Of a stretch of DNA of 64,000 bases, positions 38,722 to 47,823 are shown piece after piece. Origin of the DNA: JBFELO01 sp041552055 (GTDB taxonomy: Bacteria > Acidobacteriota > Thermoanaerobaculia > Thermoanaerobaculales > Sulfomarinibacteraceae); contig JBFELO010000004.1 of the NCBI GenBank assembly GCA_041552055.1, forward strand, positions 16,473 through 80,472, read 5' to 3'. The position numbers and the translations under genes were made by a program. The notes beneath the pieces are model-generated. The model did no database searches, was not told where the DNA came from, and saw only the letters and a program-made list of their open reading frames with translations. Numbering within the stretch: position 1 is the stretch's first letter; each line of letters begins with the position of its first letter.

Positions 38722-40518
38722 CTACTGCCGCTGCCGCGACGACGCGATCTGCACAACCAGATCCCCACAGTCCATCTCCTCCGCGAGCTCGACGATCCTC
38801 TGCCAGCCACGCTCCCTGGCCCTGTCGGAGGCCTCCCGGCCGATGCACCACGCGGTCGTATCCATCCCCCAACCCGGGTTGTCGCGCTCCTCGTCGAGCC
38901 AGTCCACCTCGGCCCGGTCCCTCACGACACACCCCGTCAGCGGCAGTGCGGCTATCACGACCCGAGATGCCGGGGTCACCGGCATCGGGACCACCACGAC
39001 TTCGGCGCCCCTGTCCTCGAACGTCGCTGCCAAGACCGAAGCCGACGCGGTCATCAATAGCCGGTGGCCGGTGAGCGGAAGGGCACCGTACCAGTCGAGC
39101 CGGTCGGCGTGTTGCACGGTCGGTCCGACCGCGAACAGAGCCGGCGGCTTCAGGCCGGCTCGTTCGATCGCCTGAGGTAGATCGGCCAGCGTCGACACGA
39201 CCTGGCGCTGAGCGGCAGTCGTCCCCTGCTCCACCATCGCTGCCGGGGTCGCCGGATCCATTCCGCCAGCGACCAGATTCTCGACCACCTTAGGCAGCGC
39301 GGCGACTCCCATATATCCAACCAGGGTGGCGTGTTCGTCCTGCGCCAGCAGATCCCATCGCGCCTGGGGGCCCTCGGTCTTGATGGCCTCATGGGCGGTC
39401 AGCAGGGTCAGTCGCACCGACTCGCGGCGGTGGGTCACCGGGATGCCCGCCCAGGCCAGCGCCGCCACCCCCGACGTGACCCCAGAGACGACTTCGAACG
39501 GAATCCCTGCGGCCTGGAGATCCTCGGCCTCCTCGCCCCCTCGGCCGAACACGTAGGGATCACCCCCCTTCAGCCGGACAACTCGCTTGCCGGCGCGCCC
39601 GAGTCGCACCAACAGGGCGTTGATCTCCTCCTGAGGGATGGGGTGGTTTCCCGCCACCTTGCCCACCGGGTGCAACTCCACCGACGCCGGCAGATCGCAC
39701 GGCAGGGCCGCCGCTGCGAGTCGATCGAAGACCACCGCATCGGCCTCCTCCAGACGCCGACGCCCCCGCACCGTCAGCAGACCTGGGCAGCCGGGTCCTG
39801 CACCCACGAGCGAGACAAACCCGATCTTCGTGCGATGCTCCCGGCAACCAGCCGATTCGGAGCCCGACGACACAACAGGGGTTTGGTCGTGGTCGACCGC
39901 CACGTCCAGCCACTCGCGCACCTCGGACTCGGTCGGCACTCTTGCGGTCAGCTGCTCGCCGTCGACCGTCGCGTCGAAAAACCGATCGTACCGCCGGTTC
40001 TGCTCGGACCCACTGAGCTGCATCGAACGGATCCAACCGCGGTAGCGGGCCGCCGCGTCGAGCCACTCGCACCACTCCGGACCGAAGCGTCGCTCGAGCA
40101 GACGCCTGAGACGGGAAACGGCGAACGGCGCCTCGCCGGCAGACCCTATCGCCAGCTGAAGCGGACCGCGACGGACGCGGGCAGGCAGATGGAACGAGCA
40201 GTTTTCGGGAACGTCCGCCACGTTGACCCAGATGCCGGCATCGCTGGCCTCGCGGAACACACGGTCGTTGACGTCGGGGTCGTCGGTGGCGGCGAACACC
40301 AGTGTCGCCGAGGCTGCATCGCCCGTTCGATACGCACGCGGCCGCCACTCGATGAGGCCACTCTCCGCCATTTCGCGCAGGGGTTCTACGGCATCGGGAG
40401 CCACCACGGTGACGCGGGCACCTTCCTCTGCCAGACCCTGTACTTTGCGCAGGGCAACGCCGCCACCGCCCACCACCAGACAGTCCTTGCCCGCCAGATC
40501 CAGCATCACCGGGTACAC
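38722..40518 (-). CDS. cysG: Siroheme synthase with extra C-terminal HemD-like domain
   Basis: A 598-residue fusion. Residues 1-150 form the NAD-dependent precorrin-2 dehydrogenase/ferrochelatase part (VVGGGGVALRKV). Residues 235-475 form uroporphyrinogen-III methyltransferase with VGAGPGCPGLLTVRG and GGDPYVFGRGGEEAE. The last 110 residues resemble one half of uroporphyrinogen-III synthase (HRLLMTASAS, VVVVPMPVTP). Standard CysG ends after the methyltransferase at about 460 residues. It makes the siroheme required by DsrAB, encoded 14 kb away. The GTG at 40518 is preceded by GGGAGG with seven-base spacing. Confidence 0.87.
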   Translation of the reverse strand: MYPVMLDLAGKDCLVVGGGGVALRKVQGLAEEGARVTVVAPDAVEPLREMAESGLIEWRPRAYRTGDAASATLVFAATDDPDVNDRVFREASDAGIWVNVADVPENCSFHLPARVRRGPLQLAIGSAGEAPFAVSRLRRLLERRFGPEWCEWLDAAARYRGWIRSMQLSGSEQNRRYDRFFDATVDGEQLTARVPTESEVREWLDVAVDHDQTPVVSSGSESAGCREHRTKIGFVSLVGAGPGCPGLLTVRGRRRLEEADAVVFDRLAAAALPCDLPASVELHPVGKVAGNHPIPQEEINALLVRLGRAGKRVVRLKGGDPYVFGRGGEEAEDLQAAGIPFEVVSGVTSGVAALAWAGIPVTHRRESVRLTLLTAHEAIKTEGPQARWDLLAQDEHATLVGYMGVAALPKVVENLVAGGMDPATPAAMVEQGTTAAQRQVVSTLADLPQAIERAGLKPPALFAVGPTVQHADRLDWYGALPLTGHRLLMTASASVLAATFEDRGAEVVVVPMPVTPASRVVIAALPLTGCVVRDRAEVDWLDEERDNPGWGMDTTAWCIGREASDRARERGWQRIVELAEEMDCGDLVVQIASSRQRQ

Positions 40519-40815
40519 CCGTCAACCTCCCGACAGCTCCGGCGCGCATGTAACGCGCACGTAACGTGCAGTGTAGCAGGCCCCCCACCCACCCAGGGGA
40601 TGAGGGAGTGAGGGGGTGAGGGCCGGACGCGGGAGGCCCGCCGAGTGGCTGCACGGAGTAAGGGGGGGTCAGGTACCCGAGGCCCGGCGGGTTCATCTCG
40701 AGGGCTGCCTCAACTCCTCATCCCCAGGTGCCGAAGGCACCGGCCATCCCCTCACCCCCCTCCTCTCGAGACAGGGAGTGGATTCAGGCTCAAGCGCCCT
40801 CGCCGTCTCCGAGAC
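40519..40815. repeat. Gap with GTGAGGGGGTGAGG module
   Basis: A purine-rich block at 40596-40621, made of GATGAGGG/AGTGAGGG/GGTGAGG units, is repeated at 41440-41465. It is preceded by CCCCACCCACCC. Nothing else in the gap is recognised. Confidence 0.45.
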
Positions 40816-41355
40816 TCAAAATTCGTTCTCTGCGGGCGAGAACCAGCGATGAGGACCGAACTGGTTTCGCCTCACCGGTTGTCCGGTCGTAATGTAATGC
40901 TCGAAGCCTCTCAGGACCGAGTCCAGGTAGCTGCGCAGCATCGGCCTCATGGTGACGAGGTGGGGGAACCATCGCACCACCACCGGGAGGTGCTGCAGGC
41001 CAACGGGAAAGATCGTGATACCGAGAACACTGCCCCCGTCCTCGACCTCGCGAATGCGCCACGACACCGCGGACCGGCCGCCTCCCTTCCTGCCGATCTC
41101 GAGGTCATACCCGACCCCGTCGATCCAGTTCGTGAAGTGGCGTTCTAACAGCCATCCGCTGTGGTACTCGATCGAATCGCGCGACCCGACGCCAGGCCAC
41201 GAATTTACCGGATTGCGCCGGCAGAACGGGTGACAGGATTCCAGATTCCCCGGGCTCGCGATGACCGACCACACGTCGATCGGGGCGGCGTTGATTCTCC
41301 GCTCGACCGCCACGGGCCACTTGAAGGTGCTGCGTTCGCTGTGGGGACTCTCCAC
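40816..41355 (-). CDS. SRPBCC (START-like) family protein
   Basis: A 179-residue soluble protein with the helix-grip fold pattern: WPVAVERRINAAPIDVWSVI at the start, a long beta-rich centre, and a final amphipathic helix (MLRSYLDSVLRGFEHYITTG). Such proteins bind hydrophobic ligands or act as cyclases and aromatase-like enzymes. The ligand is unknown. I chose the GTG at 41355 because GGAGG stands exactly five bases before it; the frame remains open a little further. Confidence 0.72.
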   Translation of the reverse strand: MESPHSERSTFKWPVAVERRINAAPIDVWSVIASPGNLESCHPFCRRNPVNSWPGVGSRDSIEYHSGWLLERHFTNWIDGVGYDLEIGRKGGGRSAVSWRIREVEDGGSVLGITIFPVGLQHLPVVVRWFPHLVTMRPMLRSYLDSVLRGFEHYITTGQPVRRNQFGPHRWFSPAENEF

Positions 41356-41740
41356 AGAAACCTCCGGCGGCGACAACAATACCGGAAGTCCTTCAGAGGG
41401 GGCACGTCACGCCTCGCCCAAAAAGCCGCCACCCGCGTTGGGGATGAGGGGGTGAGGGGGTGAGGTTTCCCCCACCCGTCCGGATGCGAGATGCGAGATA
41501 CGAGATCCACCGCCCGCCGCTTCCTGGTCGCTCGTCGCTGGTTACTGGTCGCTTGACCGCCCACCAGCGCCGGCCCACGGCTATGCGGTAGCCCTCACCC
41601 GGAGCACGCTCGTCATCGTCGCCCTCATCGTCATCATCATCGACAGGAGCGCTCTGCTCGCGGCGTGGTTCCCGCGGCTGCCCCCCTTGACAATGTTGGG
41701 ACCGAGCGGTCTCTCGTTCGGTTAGATCAACAAAGCTTGA

Positions 41741-41886
41741 GCGCGCCCTCTCCCCGGCGCCCTTCCCGCGGGTGCACCCCTTGACAATGTTGGGACGCCA
41801 CGGGCCGTTCCAATCGGGTAGCGGTGCTCCCAACATTGTCAAGAACGGCACCCCGCAGAGCGCGCAACTGCGGCACGCCCGCACGA
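41741..41886. repeat. Inverted-repeat element, copy B
   Basis: It shares identical 15-base ends with copy A (26711-26831). The inner inverted repeat is TTGACAATGTTGGGA at 41781-41795 and TCCCAACATTGTCAA at 41828-41842, perfect over 15 bp with a 32-base loop. The arms differ from copy A at several positions, yet both arms changed together, which preserves the pairing. Confidence 0.65.
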
Positions 41887-41982
41887 AGCACTGTCGTCAG
41901 CCTCGCATTAGCAGGGACCATCCGACACCTGAGGCAGCCGTCTCTCAACCGTCAGCAGCCGAGAACCCATGAGGGCTCCGTC

Positions 41983-42017
41983 GTGCGATTCGCTTCGGCA
42001 CCCCCCGCGAATCGCAC
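41983..42017. repeat. Perfect 11-bp inverted repeat
   Basis: GTGCGATTCGC (41983-41993) pairs with GCGAATCGCAC (42007-42017) around a 13-base loop. It lies about 200 bases beyond dsrP and has no T-run, so it is not a standard terminator. It could be a protein-binding site or part of a structured RNA. Confidence 0.5.
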
Positions 42018-42135
42018 TGCTTGCCAAGCGCCTTCCGATCCCACTACGCCGTGGGATTTCGGCGTTGACCAAGGTGCGGAATAGGTGCGAGAGATCCCAT
42101 CGCACGTACGTTGAGAAGTGCCTCGCCACTCCACA

Positions 42136-42156
42136 GCAATTCACGCAGTGAATTGC
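42136..42156. repeat. 9-bp inverted repeat next to the dsr terminator
   Basis: GCAATTCAC and GTGAATTGC flank a 3-base GCA loop. It stands just beyond the intrinsic terminator of the dsr operon, on the far side from dsrP. Confidence 0.45.
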
Positions 42157-42160
42157 TCCA

Positions 42161-42190
42161 CAAAAAATCGCCGCGGCAGGTGCCGCGGCG
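42161..42190 (-). terminator. Intrinsic terminator of the dsr operon
   Basis: On the minus strand, a perfect 10-bp GC-rich stem (CGCCGCGGCA / TGCCGCGGCG) is followed directly by ATTTTTTG. It begins 24 bases after the dsrP stop codon. Strong stem plus T-run makes this the clearest intrinsic terminator in the window. Confidence 0.88.
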
Positions 42191-42213
42191 TGCGTTGGGG
42201 AACGAAACGCTCG

Positions 42214-43371
42214 TCAGGCGCGGATGTGGCCGCGTTCCTCGAGCGCGATCTTGTACAAACCGGTCACGATCAGCAGGCCGCCCGCCCAGATCGCGAGGCT
42301 GATCAACAGCTCCGGTGCGGTGGGCGCGTAGTGCACCACCTTGCCGAGCGGCGACGGCACGAAGCCCGCGATGACCATGCCGAGCCCCTTGTCGATCCAC
42401 AGCGACACGAAGACCGCGATGCAGGCGAAGACCAACGTGGTCTCGTTGTTCCGCGTGCTGGGGTTGATCAGCAGCACCAGCGACACCACCGCCAGCACGA
42501 CGCTGATCCACATCCACGGTGCCAGGGTGGACTCTCCCTCGAGGCCCATGAACAAGAACTGGAAGTGGCTGATGTGCTCGGGGATGCTGCTGTAGAACGC
42601 CGTGAAGAACTCCATGGCGACGAAGAAGCAGTTGATAATCATGGCGTAGGTGACGATCTTGGCCAGCGCCTGGATCGCCTCCTTGCCCGGGTCGAAGTCC
42701 GTCAACCGCCGGACGATGAGCGCGAGCAGAATGAGGAGTGCAGGACCCGCGGAGAACGCCGACGCCAGGAATCGTGGAGCCAGGATCGCGGTCATCCAGA
42801 ACGGTCGGGCCGCGAGGCCGGAGTACAGAAACGCGGTGACCGTGTGGATGCTGACCGCCCATGGAATCGACAGCAGGATGATCGGTTTGATCCACCCCGG
42901 CGGGGCTTCCTCCCGCCGCTCCGCCCGCATCGTTACGCGGCTGATCAGGACGTTGAGCAGGAGGTATCCGCCGAGGGCGACGCCATCCCAGAACATCATT
43001 GAGTTCGGGGTGGGGTGGAAAATCATGTTCATGATCCGGTTCGGCATGCCCATATCGACGAAGATAAACAGCATGCACATGATCACCGCAGCGATCGCCA
43101 AGAACTCACCGAGGATGGTGATCTTGCCGAACGCCTTGTAGTCGTGCAGATAGTACGGCAGCACCACCATCACCGCCGAGGCCGCGACACCGACCAGGAA
43201 GGTGAACTGGGCGATATAGAATCCCCACACGACGTCTCGACTGAGACCGGTGATGGTCAGACCCTCTCTGAACTGCCAGACCCAGCACACCGCCCCGACC
43301 CCGATGATCGCCAGCAAGAACCCGACCCAGATCCAGTAGTTTCGGTTTCCGGTCAGTGCCTTCTCAAGCAT
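42214..43371 (-). CDS. dsrP: DsrP, NrfD-type quinone-interacting membrane subunit
   Basis: A 385-residue integral membrane protein with about ten helices, of the NrfD/PsrC family. It opens with GNRNYWIWVGFLLAIIGVGA and has charged loops between long hydrophobic runs. In the DsrMKJOP complex it exchanges electrons with the quinone pool, together with the periplasmic DsrO and DsrJ subunits. Its ATG overlaps the dsrO stop by eight bases. It is the last gene of the dsr operon and is followed by a strong terminator. Confidence 0.93.
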   Translation of the reverse strand: MLEKALTGNRNYWIWVGFLLAIIGVGAVCWVWQFREGLTITGLSRDVVWGFYIAQFTFLVGVAASAVMVVLPYYLHDYKAFGKITILGEFLAIAAVIMCMLFIFVDMGMPNRIMNMIFHPTPNSMMFWDGVALGGYLLLNVLISRVTMRAERREEAPPGWIKPIILLSIPWAVSIHTVTAFLYSGLAARPFWMTAILAPRFLASAFSAGPALLILLALIVRRLTDFDPGKEAIQALAKIVTYAMIINCFFVAMEFFTAFYSSIPEHISHFQFLFMGLEGESTLAPWMWISVVLAVVSLVLLINPSTRNNETTLVFACIAVFVSLWIDKGLGMVIAGFVPSPLGKVVHYAPTAPELLISLAIWAGGLLIVTGLYKIALEERGHIRA

Positions 43372-44215
43372 CTTCGCCCTCCTCTGACACGACCGCCGCA
43401 GGTGCGACCTCCATCAGGGTGCGGGGATCCTCCACGATGTAGTACACCTCTGGTTGGGTACCGAGCCCGGGCTTTCGCCTGATCGCCAGGTGTTCGGCCA
43501 ACAACCTGCGCACCTCCGACTCGGAATCGTTCAGGTCCCCGAATACGATCTCGCCGTTGGCGCACGCCTCGACACACGCCGGTTCCCGCCCTCGGGCGAG
43601 TCGCTCCTCACAGAAGGTGCACTTCTCCACGACTCCGCGCATCCTGGTCGGAAACTCCGGGTGGGCATCCTTGACGAACGGCCGGGGGTCGGTCCAGTTG
43701 AAGCTGCGCGAACCGTACGGACAGGCGACGATGCAGTAACGGCAGCCGATGCACCGGTGCCAGTCCATCATGACGATACCGTCGTGCTCCCTCTTCCAGG
43801 TCGCCTGGGTCGGACAGACCCGGGTGCACGGGGGATTGTCACAGTGGTTGCAGAGCAGCAGGGTCGGCTTGCCCTGCAGGTCCTGACGTAGGTAGTGAAA
43901 CTCCTGGGAGTGGAACGCCGTCTCGAAATCCTCGGCCCAGAGCCACTTGATTTCGTTCTTGGCATCGTCACCGAAATCTGGGACGTTGTGCGCCGCGTGG
44001 CACGCCTTGATGCACCGTTCGAGTGCGACGTTGTCGCTTGCGAACTTGCGGAGATCGATCACCATTGCCCACCGTACGGTGCCCGCCGTCGGCGCATCAC
44101 TGTGGACCGGCTCCGACTCTGATGGAGGTCTCGCGCGGAGCGTGCCCGCGGCGCCGGCGGCACCGAGTGCGGTGAGGCCAACATACTTCAGGAATCCTCG
44201 TCTGCTCCCGTCCAT
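43364..44215 (-). CDS. dsrO: DsrO, periplasmic iron-sulfur subunit of DsrMKJOP
   Basis: A 283-residue ferredoxin-like protein. The start MDGSRRGFLKYVGL is a twin-arginine export signal. Cysteine clusters for four 4Fe-4S centres follow: CIKACH, CNHCDNPPCTRVCP, CIGCRYCIVACP, and CTFCEERL with CVEACA. It passes electrons between DsrJ and DsrP on the outer face of the membrane. The ATG at 44215 shares a base with the dsrJ stop (TGATG); a longer frame upstream would bury the export signal and is rejected. Confidence 0.94.
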   Translation of the reverse strand: MDGSRRGFLKYVGLTALGAAGAAGTLRARPPSESEPVHSDAPTAGTVRWAMVIDLRKFASDNVALERCIKACHAAHNVPDFGDDAKNEIKWLWAEDFETAFHSQEFHYLRQDLQGKPTLLLCNHCDNPPCTRVCPTQATWKREHDGIVMMDWHRCIGCRYCIVACPYGSRSFNWTDPRPFVKDAHPEFPTRMRGVVEKCTFCEERLARGREPACVEACANGEIVFGDLNDSESEVRRLLAEHLAIRRKPGLGTQPEVYYIVEDPRTLMEVAPAAVVSEEGEDA

Positions 44216-44604
44216 CACTCTGCCTCCCGTGGCTCGACGTGACAGTCCCAGCAGTAGGGACTCACCGCCATGTAGTCGTGACACCGATCGCAGAAGTCAG
44301 CCTTGTTGGAATGACAGTCCATGCAGGTACGCGACAGACTCATGTCGAAGGTCCGTCCGGTGAGCGCGCTCGTATAGTCCCGCTCCCCCGTCCTCACCAC
44401 GTCGTCCCGCCACTCGTTCAACATGTCCATGTGGTTCGCGCGCATGTACTCGGTCTCCTCCACGCACTGCTGCGAGCCGTTCGGTGGTTTCGCGAGTTCG
44501 GGTACGCCCGGCGCGGAGGCGCTGAGAGCGTTGTACCAGAGGGGTGAGGTCACGAGGACCAGGAACACCACCAGACCACCAGCGATCTTCCCCACGTCAT
44601 GCAT
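44215..44604 (-). CDS. dsrJ: DsrJ, triheme cytochrome c subunit of DsrMKJOP
   Basis: A 129-residue protein with an uncleaved N-terminal membrane helix (residues 6-25). Three CxxCH haem motifs lie near the C-terminus: CMDCH, CDRCH and CWDCH. A single cysteine (QQCVEET) about 45 residues from the start fits the unusual His/Cys haem ligand known in Allochromatium DsrJ. It overlaps the end of dsrK by eight bases. I chose the ATG at 44604 since the membrane helix follows directly. Its own substrate role is unresolved in the field. Confidence 0.92.
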   Translation of the reverse strand: MHDVGKIAGGLVVFLVLVTSPLWYNALSASAPGVPELAKPPNGSQQCVEETEYMRANHMDMLNEWRDDVVRTGERDYTSALTGRTFDMSLSRTCMDCHSNKADFCDRCHDYMAVSPYCWDCHVEPREAE

Positions 44605-46243
44605 CGGTGGTTTCCTCCGTTTCTTCCGGCGTGGGTTCGAACCCGAGCAGCGGTTCTCCACGCAGGTCGGTGGTCCGTTCGTTCTCGCCGTCCATGATCA
44701 GCGCGTTGGCCACCATCTCGTGCACTCCGCTGACGTCGACGCCGGGTGCCCAGTAGTCGCACAGCGGCGGCAGGGTTGCGCGATCGATGGCACAGATACA
44801 CGCCAACCTGTTGACGTCGTGGTGATCCCGGACGTACTTGACCGCGTTGCCCCGCGGGAGTCCACCGCGCAGCCTCATCTCCATATTCTCGTCGTTTCCG
44901 AGACCGGCACCCCCGGCACAGCAGAAGGTGTGCTCGCGGATCGTGTTCTCGGGCATCTCGAAGAAGTTGTTACAGACCTGCTTGATGACGTATCGCGGCT
45001 CCTCGAAGAAACCCATGGCTCGAGCCGGGTTGCAGGAATCGTGGAAGGTCACCCGCAGATTGTCGTTGCGGCTCTTGTCGACCTTGAGCTTGTTGTGCTT
45101 CAGCAGATCTGCCGTGAACTCACAAATGTGCACGGTCCTGGTCGATGCGGCGTTCGAGAACACGGTGCCGGTGAACGGGGATTTCGGCTGCTCGAGAAAA
45201 TCGGCGGGACCGTTCATGGTGTCCATGTACTGGTGGAGCACCCGCCACATGTGGCCGCACTCACCGCCGATGATCCACTTCACACCGAGCCGTTTGGCTT
45301 CGGCATAGACCTTGTAGTTGAGCCTCTTGATGGTGTCGTGCGAGGTGAACATACCGAAGTTGCCTGCCTCCGAGGCGTACGCCGACAGGGTGTAGTCCAG
45401 GCCGATGTGTTCGAAGAGCATCAGGTAGCCGACGAAGGTGTAGGTCCCCGGATCGGCGAAGTAGTCCGCCGACGGCAACACGAACAGTATCTCGGCGCCC
45501 TTGCGGTTGATCTGCGGCTCGATGTGCACACCCGTCACTTCCTCGAGCTCCTCGAGCAGAAACTCGATGTTGTCCTTGAAGGTGTGGGGCTGGATGCCGA
45601 GGTGGTTTCCGGTGCGCTGGCAGTTGGCGACCGGCTCGACCACCCAGTTGATGTTGAGGCCGACCAGCATCATCAACTCGCGTGCCATCATGGTGATGTC
45701 GGCGGTGTCGATGCCGTAAGGGCAGTACACGCTGCACCTTCGGCACTCGGTGCACTGGAAGAAATAGTAATACCACTCCTTGAGCACCTGCTCGTCCAGC
45801 TCACGGCCCCCCGCCAGCCTTCCTAGCAGCCTGCCGGCGGTCGTGAAGTCGCGTCGGTAGATGGAGCGCAGCAGCTCCGCCCTCAGCACGGGCATGTTCT
45901 TGGGATCGCCCGATCCGATGAAGAAGTGGCACTTGTCGGCACACGCGCCGCAGCGCACGCAGATGTCCATGAAGACATGGAACGAGCGGTACTTCATCAG
46001 GCGCTCGCGGATCCCCTCGAGGATGATCTGCTTCCAGTCGGGCGGCAGCTTCCAGTCGATATCGGTCGGTGACCAGTCCCGCGGGTTGGGGAAGCCCATG
46101 TAGACGAGGTTCTTGGCAACGCCCGGGTAGGACCAGGTGCCGCGTCGGGCCTCGAAATCGACGAATGGATTCATCCAGTCCGACTTGGGGGGAGCGAGGT
46201 CGATCTGAATCAGCTCCTGCGGTGGCTTCTCGTGTTCAGACAT
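44597..46243 (-). CDS. dsrK: DsrK, HdrD-like catalytic subunit of DsrMKJOP
   Basis: A 548-residue cytoplasmic iron-sulfur protein related to heterodisulfide reductase HdrD. Two 4Fe-4S motifs are present (CVRCGACADKC and CTECRRCSVYCP). CCG-type cysteine motifs that bind the special catalytic cluster follow (VTFHDSCNPAR and FCCAGGAGLG). It should reduce or release the DsrC trisulfide and pass electrons to DsrM haem b. It lies three bases after dsrM and overlaps dsrJ. Confidence 0.95.
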   Translation of the reverse strand: MSEHEKPPQELIQIDLAPPKSDWMNPFVDFEARRGTWSYPGVAKNLVYMGFPNPRDWSPTDIDWKLPPDWKQIILEGIRERLMKYRSFHVFMDICVRCGACADKCHFFIGSGDPKNMPVLRAELLRSIYRRDFTTAGRLLGRLAGGRELDEQVLKEWYYYFFQCTECRRCSVYCPYGIDTADITMMARELMMLVGLNINWVVEPVANCQRTGNHLGIQPHTFKDNIEFLLEELEEVTGVHIEPQINRKGAEILFVLPSADYFADPGTYTFVGYLMLFEHIGLDYTLSAYASEAGNFGMFTSHDTIKRLNYKVYAEAKRLGVKWIIGGECGHMWRVLHQYMDTMNGPADFLEQPKSPFTGTVFSNAASTRTVHICEFTADLLKHNKLKVDKSRNDNLRVTFHDSCNPARAMGFFEEPRYVIKQVCNNFFEMPENTIREHTFCCAGGAGLGNDENMEMRLRGGLPRGNAVKYVRDHHDVNRLACICAIDRATLPPLCDYWAPGVDVSGVHEMVANALIMDGENERTTDLRGEPLLGFEPTPEETEETTDA

Positions 46244-46246
46244 CGC

Positions 46247-47242
46247 TCACTCCTTGTCCAGGGGGTAACCGGCGGCCACGAGTTTGTCGTGGAACTCCTC
46301 TTCCCACTCGGGGTAGGTGTGCACGTTGACATGCGGGTTCCACGGATTGACGTGACGTTTCGTCCGGTTGCTGTTCGCGAGGTTCCGGGTCGGGCTCAGA
46401 AACACCCCCGGCATGTGGAGCAACTTCGAAAACGGGAAGTAGACCAACAACACGCTCACCAACGACACGTGGACGAAGTACATCAGCCCGACACCGGCGG
46501 GGACCACGGGTTGGAGCGACGTCCACCCCGCAATCGCCGCCTTCACCTGGACGATGTCCACCTTCGCGATGTGTCGCATCCAGATACCCGAGAGGCCGAT
46601 ACCGATCAGGAGATAGAGGGCGAAGTAGTCGGAGGGCAGCGAGATGAAGCGGACCTTGGCGTCCGCCAGTCGACGGAGCAGCAAGTAGCCGCCCGCGACG
46701 ACGAACAACACCGTCGTGCCGTAGATCACCGGTACTCCGACCTGGAAGAACCCGTCCACCAGCTGCAGCTTCTCGACCCACTGCGGAACCGGCTCGACGA
46801 AGAATCGGAAGTGGCGCAGGACGACGACCAACATCGCCCAGTGAAACGCCATCGCGGCGGCCCACAGATACTTCGTGTCGAGGTAGTTCACCTTTTGCTT
46901 GTCCGGCAGGACTTCGACGACGTGGTTCCGGAACAACGATCGGAAGAACAACACCTCGAGCAGCAGTCGGCCGATCACGCCGAGCGCGCCGCTCGGGTTG
47001 TCCAGCTCCTCGTTCTTGACCCAGGGCAACGACTTTTCTTGGCCGCAGGTGGTGGGGATGCGGAACGGGACCGGCGCCCGTGCCCATCTCACCACCCGGT
47101 AGAGGATGCCCGCCAGAAAGACCGCGAATGCGATCCCAGGCACGACCACCCCGACGAGAAAGCGCAGGTCGCCGACACCCACCGCGAACAGTGCCGCGAG
47201 CACCAGACCGACGACCGCGATGAGCGATATCAGTGCACCCAT
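46247..47242 (-). CDS. dsrM: DsrM, haem b membrane subunit of DsrMKJOP
   Basis: A 331-residue membrane protein with about six helices, related to the NarI gamma subunit of nitrate reductase. Conserved histidines for two haems b lie in helices (FHWAMLVVVLRHFRF and the MYFVHVSLVS helix). The soluble tail HVNPWNPHVNVHTYPEWEEE is typical of DsrM. It links DsrK in the cytoplasm to menaquinone in the membrane. It follows the RsbRD-like gene by 18 bases. Confidence 0.93.
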   Translation of the reverse strand: MGALISLIAVVGLVLAALFAVGVGDLRFLVGVVVPGIAFAVFLAGILYRVVRWARAPVPFRIPTTCGQEKSLPWVKNEELDNPSGALGVIGRLLLEVLFFRSLFRNHVVEVLPDKQKVNYLDTKYLWAAAMAFHWAMLVVVLRHFRFFVEPVPQWVEKLQLVDGFFQVGVPVIYGTTVLFVVAGGYLLLRRLADAKVRFISLPSDYFALYLLIGIGLSGIWMRHIAKVDIVQVKAAIAGWTSLQPVVPAGVGLMYFVHVSLVSVLLVYFPFSKLLHMPGVFLSPTRNLANSNRTKRHVNPWNPHVNVHTYPEWEEEFHDKLVAAGYPLDKE

Positions 47243-47260
47243 AGAGATGCGACCTCCTTC

Positions 47261-47797
47261 CTAGTGAGGTTCGGCAGACTCGGGGCCGCCGACCTCGTCC
47301 CGCCTTGCGCGCCATTCGTTCAGGCGCTCCATCATCTTGAGCGAACGGTTCCGAACGTCTTTGACTCGAATGTCGAAGATCTCCTCCCGGCACCGCGAGT
47401 ACACGTCGAGAGCCGCGAGCAGTACGCCGTCGATCCGGTCGTCCAGTGCCGCCAACTCGGCCCCACACTCGAGACCGTCGGAGGCAACCCGCGCGCGGAT
47501 CACTCTTTTCAGTTCGACCAGGAACGCGAGCGCCTCTGACGGCTTCAAGTCCTGAACCGCCCGTACCCGTATGAGCCGGTCGAGCGCCCCATCGACGCGA
47601 TCGACCTTGTCACCCGTCACGACCGCGTCGTACAGCGGTCCCAGCTCCTCGCGGAGACCGGCACCGACCGGATTGGCGAACGGATCGGCCTGCTGGCGGA
47701 GGAACTTCGCGGTCTCGGGAGGGTACTGAGACGTCACGCGTTCGTACCATTCGGCCACGACTGCATTCCGCTTCTCAGACAGATACTCGTCCAACAT
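47261..47797 (-). CDS. RsbRD N-terminal-domain protein preceding dsrM
   Basis: A 178-residue all-helical protein with LSEKRNAVVAEWYERVTSQY at the start and KMMERLNEWRARRDEV at the end. This matches the RsbRD N-terminal (globin-like) domain, which often stands directly upstream of dsrM in sulfate reducers. RsbR relatives are sensor parts of stress complexes. Here it may sense redox or regulate the DsrMKJOP complex, but no function is proven. I chose the ATG at 47797, preceded by GAGAGGTGAGG; a GTG lies six bases earlier. Confidence 0.78.
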   Translation of the reverse strand: MLDEYLSEKRNAVVAEWYERVTSQYPPETAKFLRQQADPFANPVGAGLREELGPLYDAVVTGDKVDRVDGALDRLIRVRAVQDLKPSEALAFLVELKRVIRARVASDGLECGAELAALDDRIDGVLLAALDVYSRCREEIFDIRVKDVRNRSLKMMERLNEWRARRDEVGGPESAEPH

Positions 47798-47823
47798 CCT
47801 CACCTCTCACGACAACCGCCCGG

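Larger units (their letters stand above)
41380..42160. repeat. Repeat- and hairpin-rich intergenic region downstream of dsrP
   Basis: The region holds the GTGAGGGG module (41440-41465), the GCGAGAT module (41481-41506), a CGCTCGTCGCTGG block (41524-41551), a half copy of the inverted repeat at 41687-41701, and element copy B (41741-41886). Three more perfect inverted repeats follow: 41983-42017 (11 bp), 42038-42057 (7 bp) and 42136-42156 (9 bp). No protein gene is supported. Confidence 0.6.
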
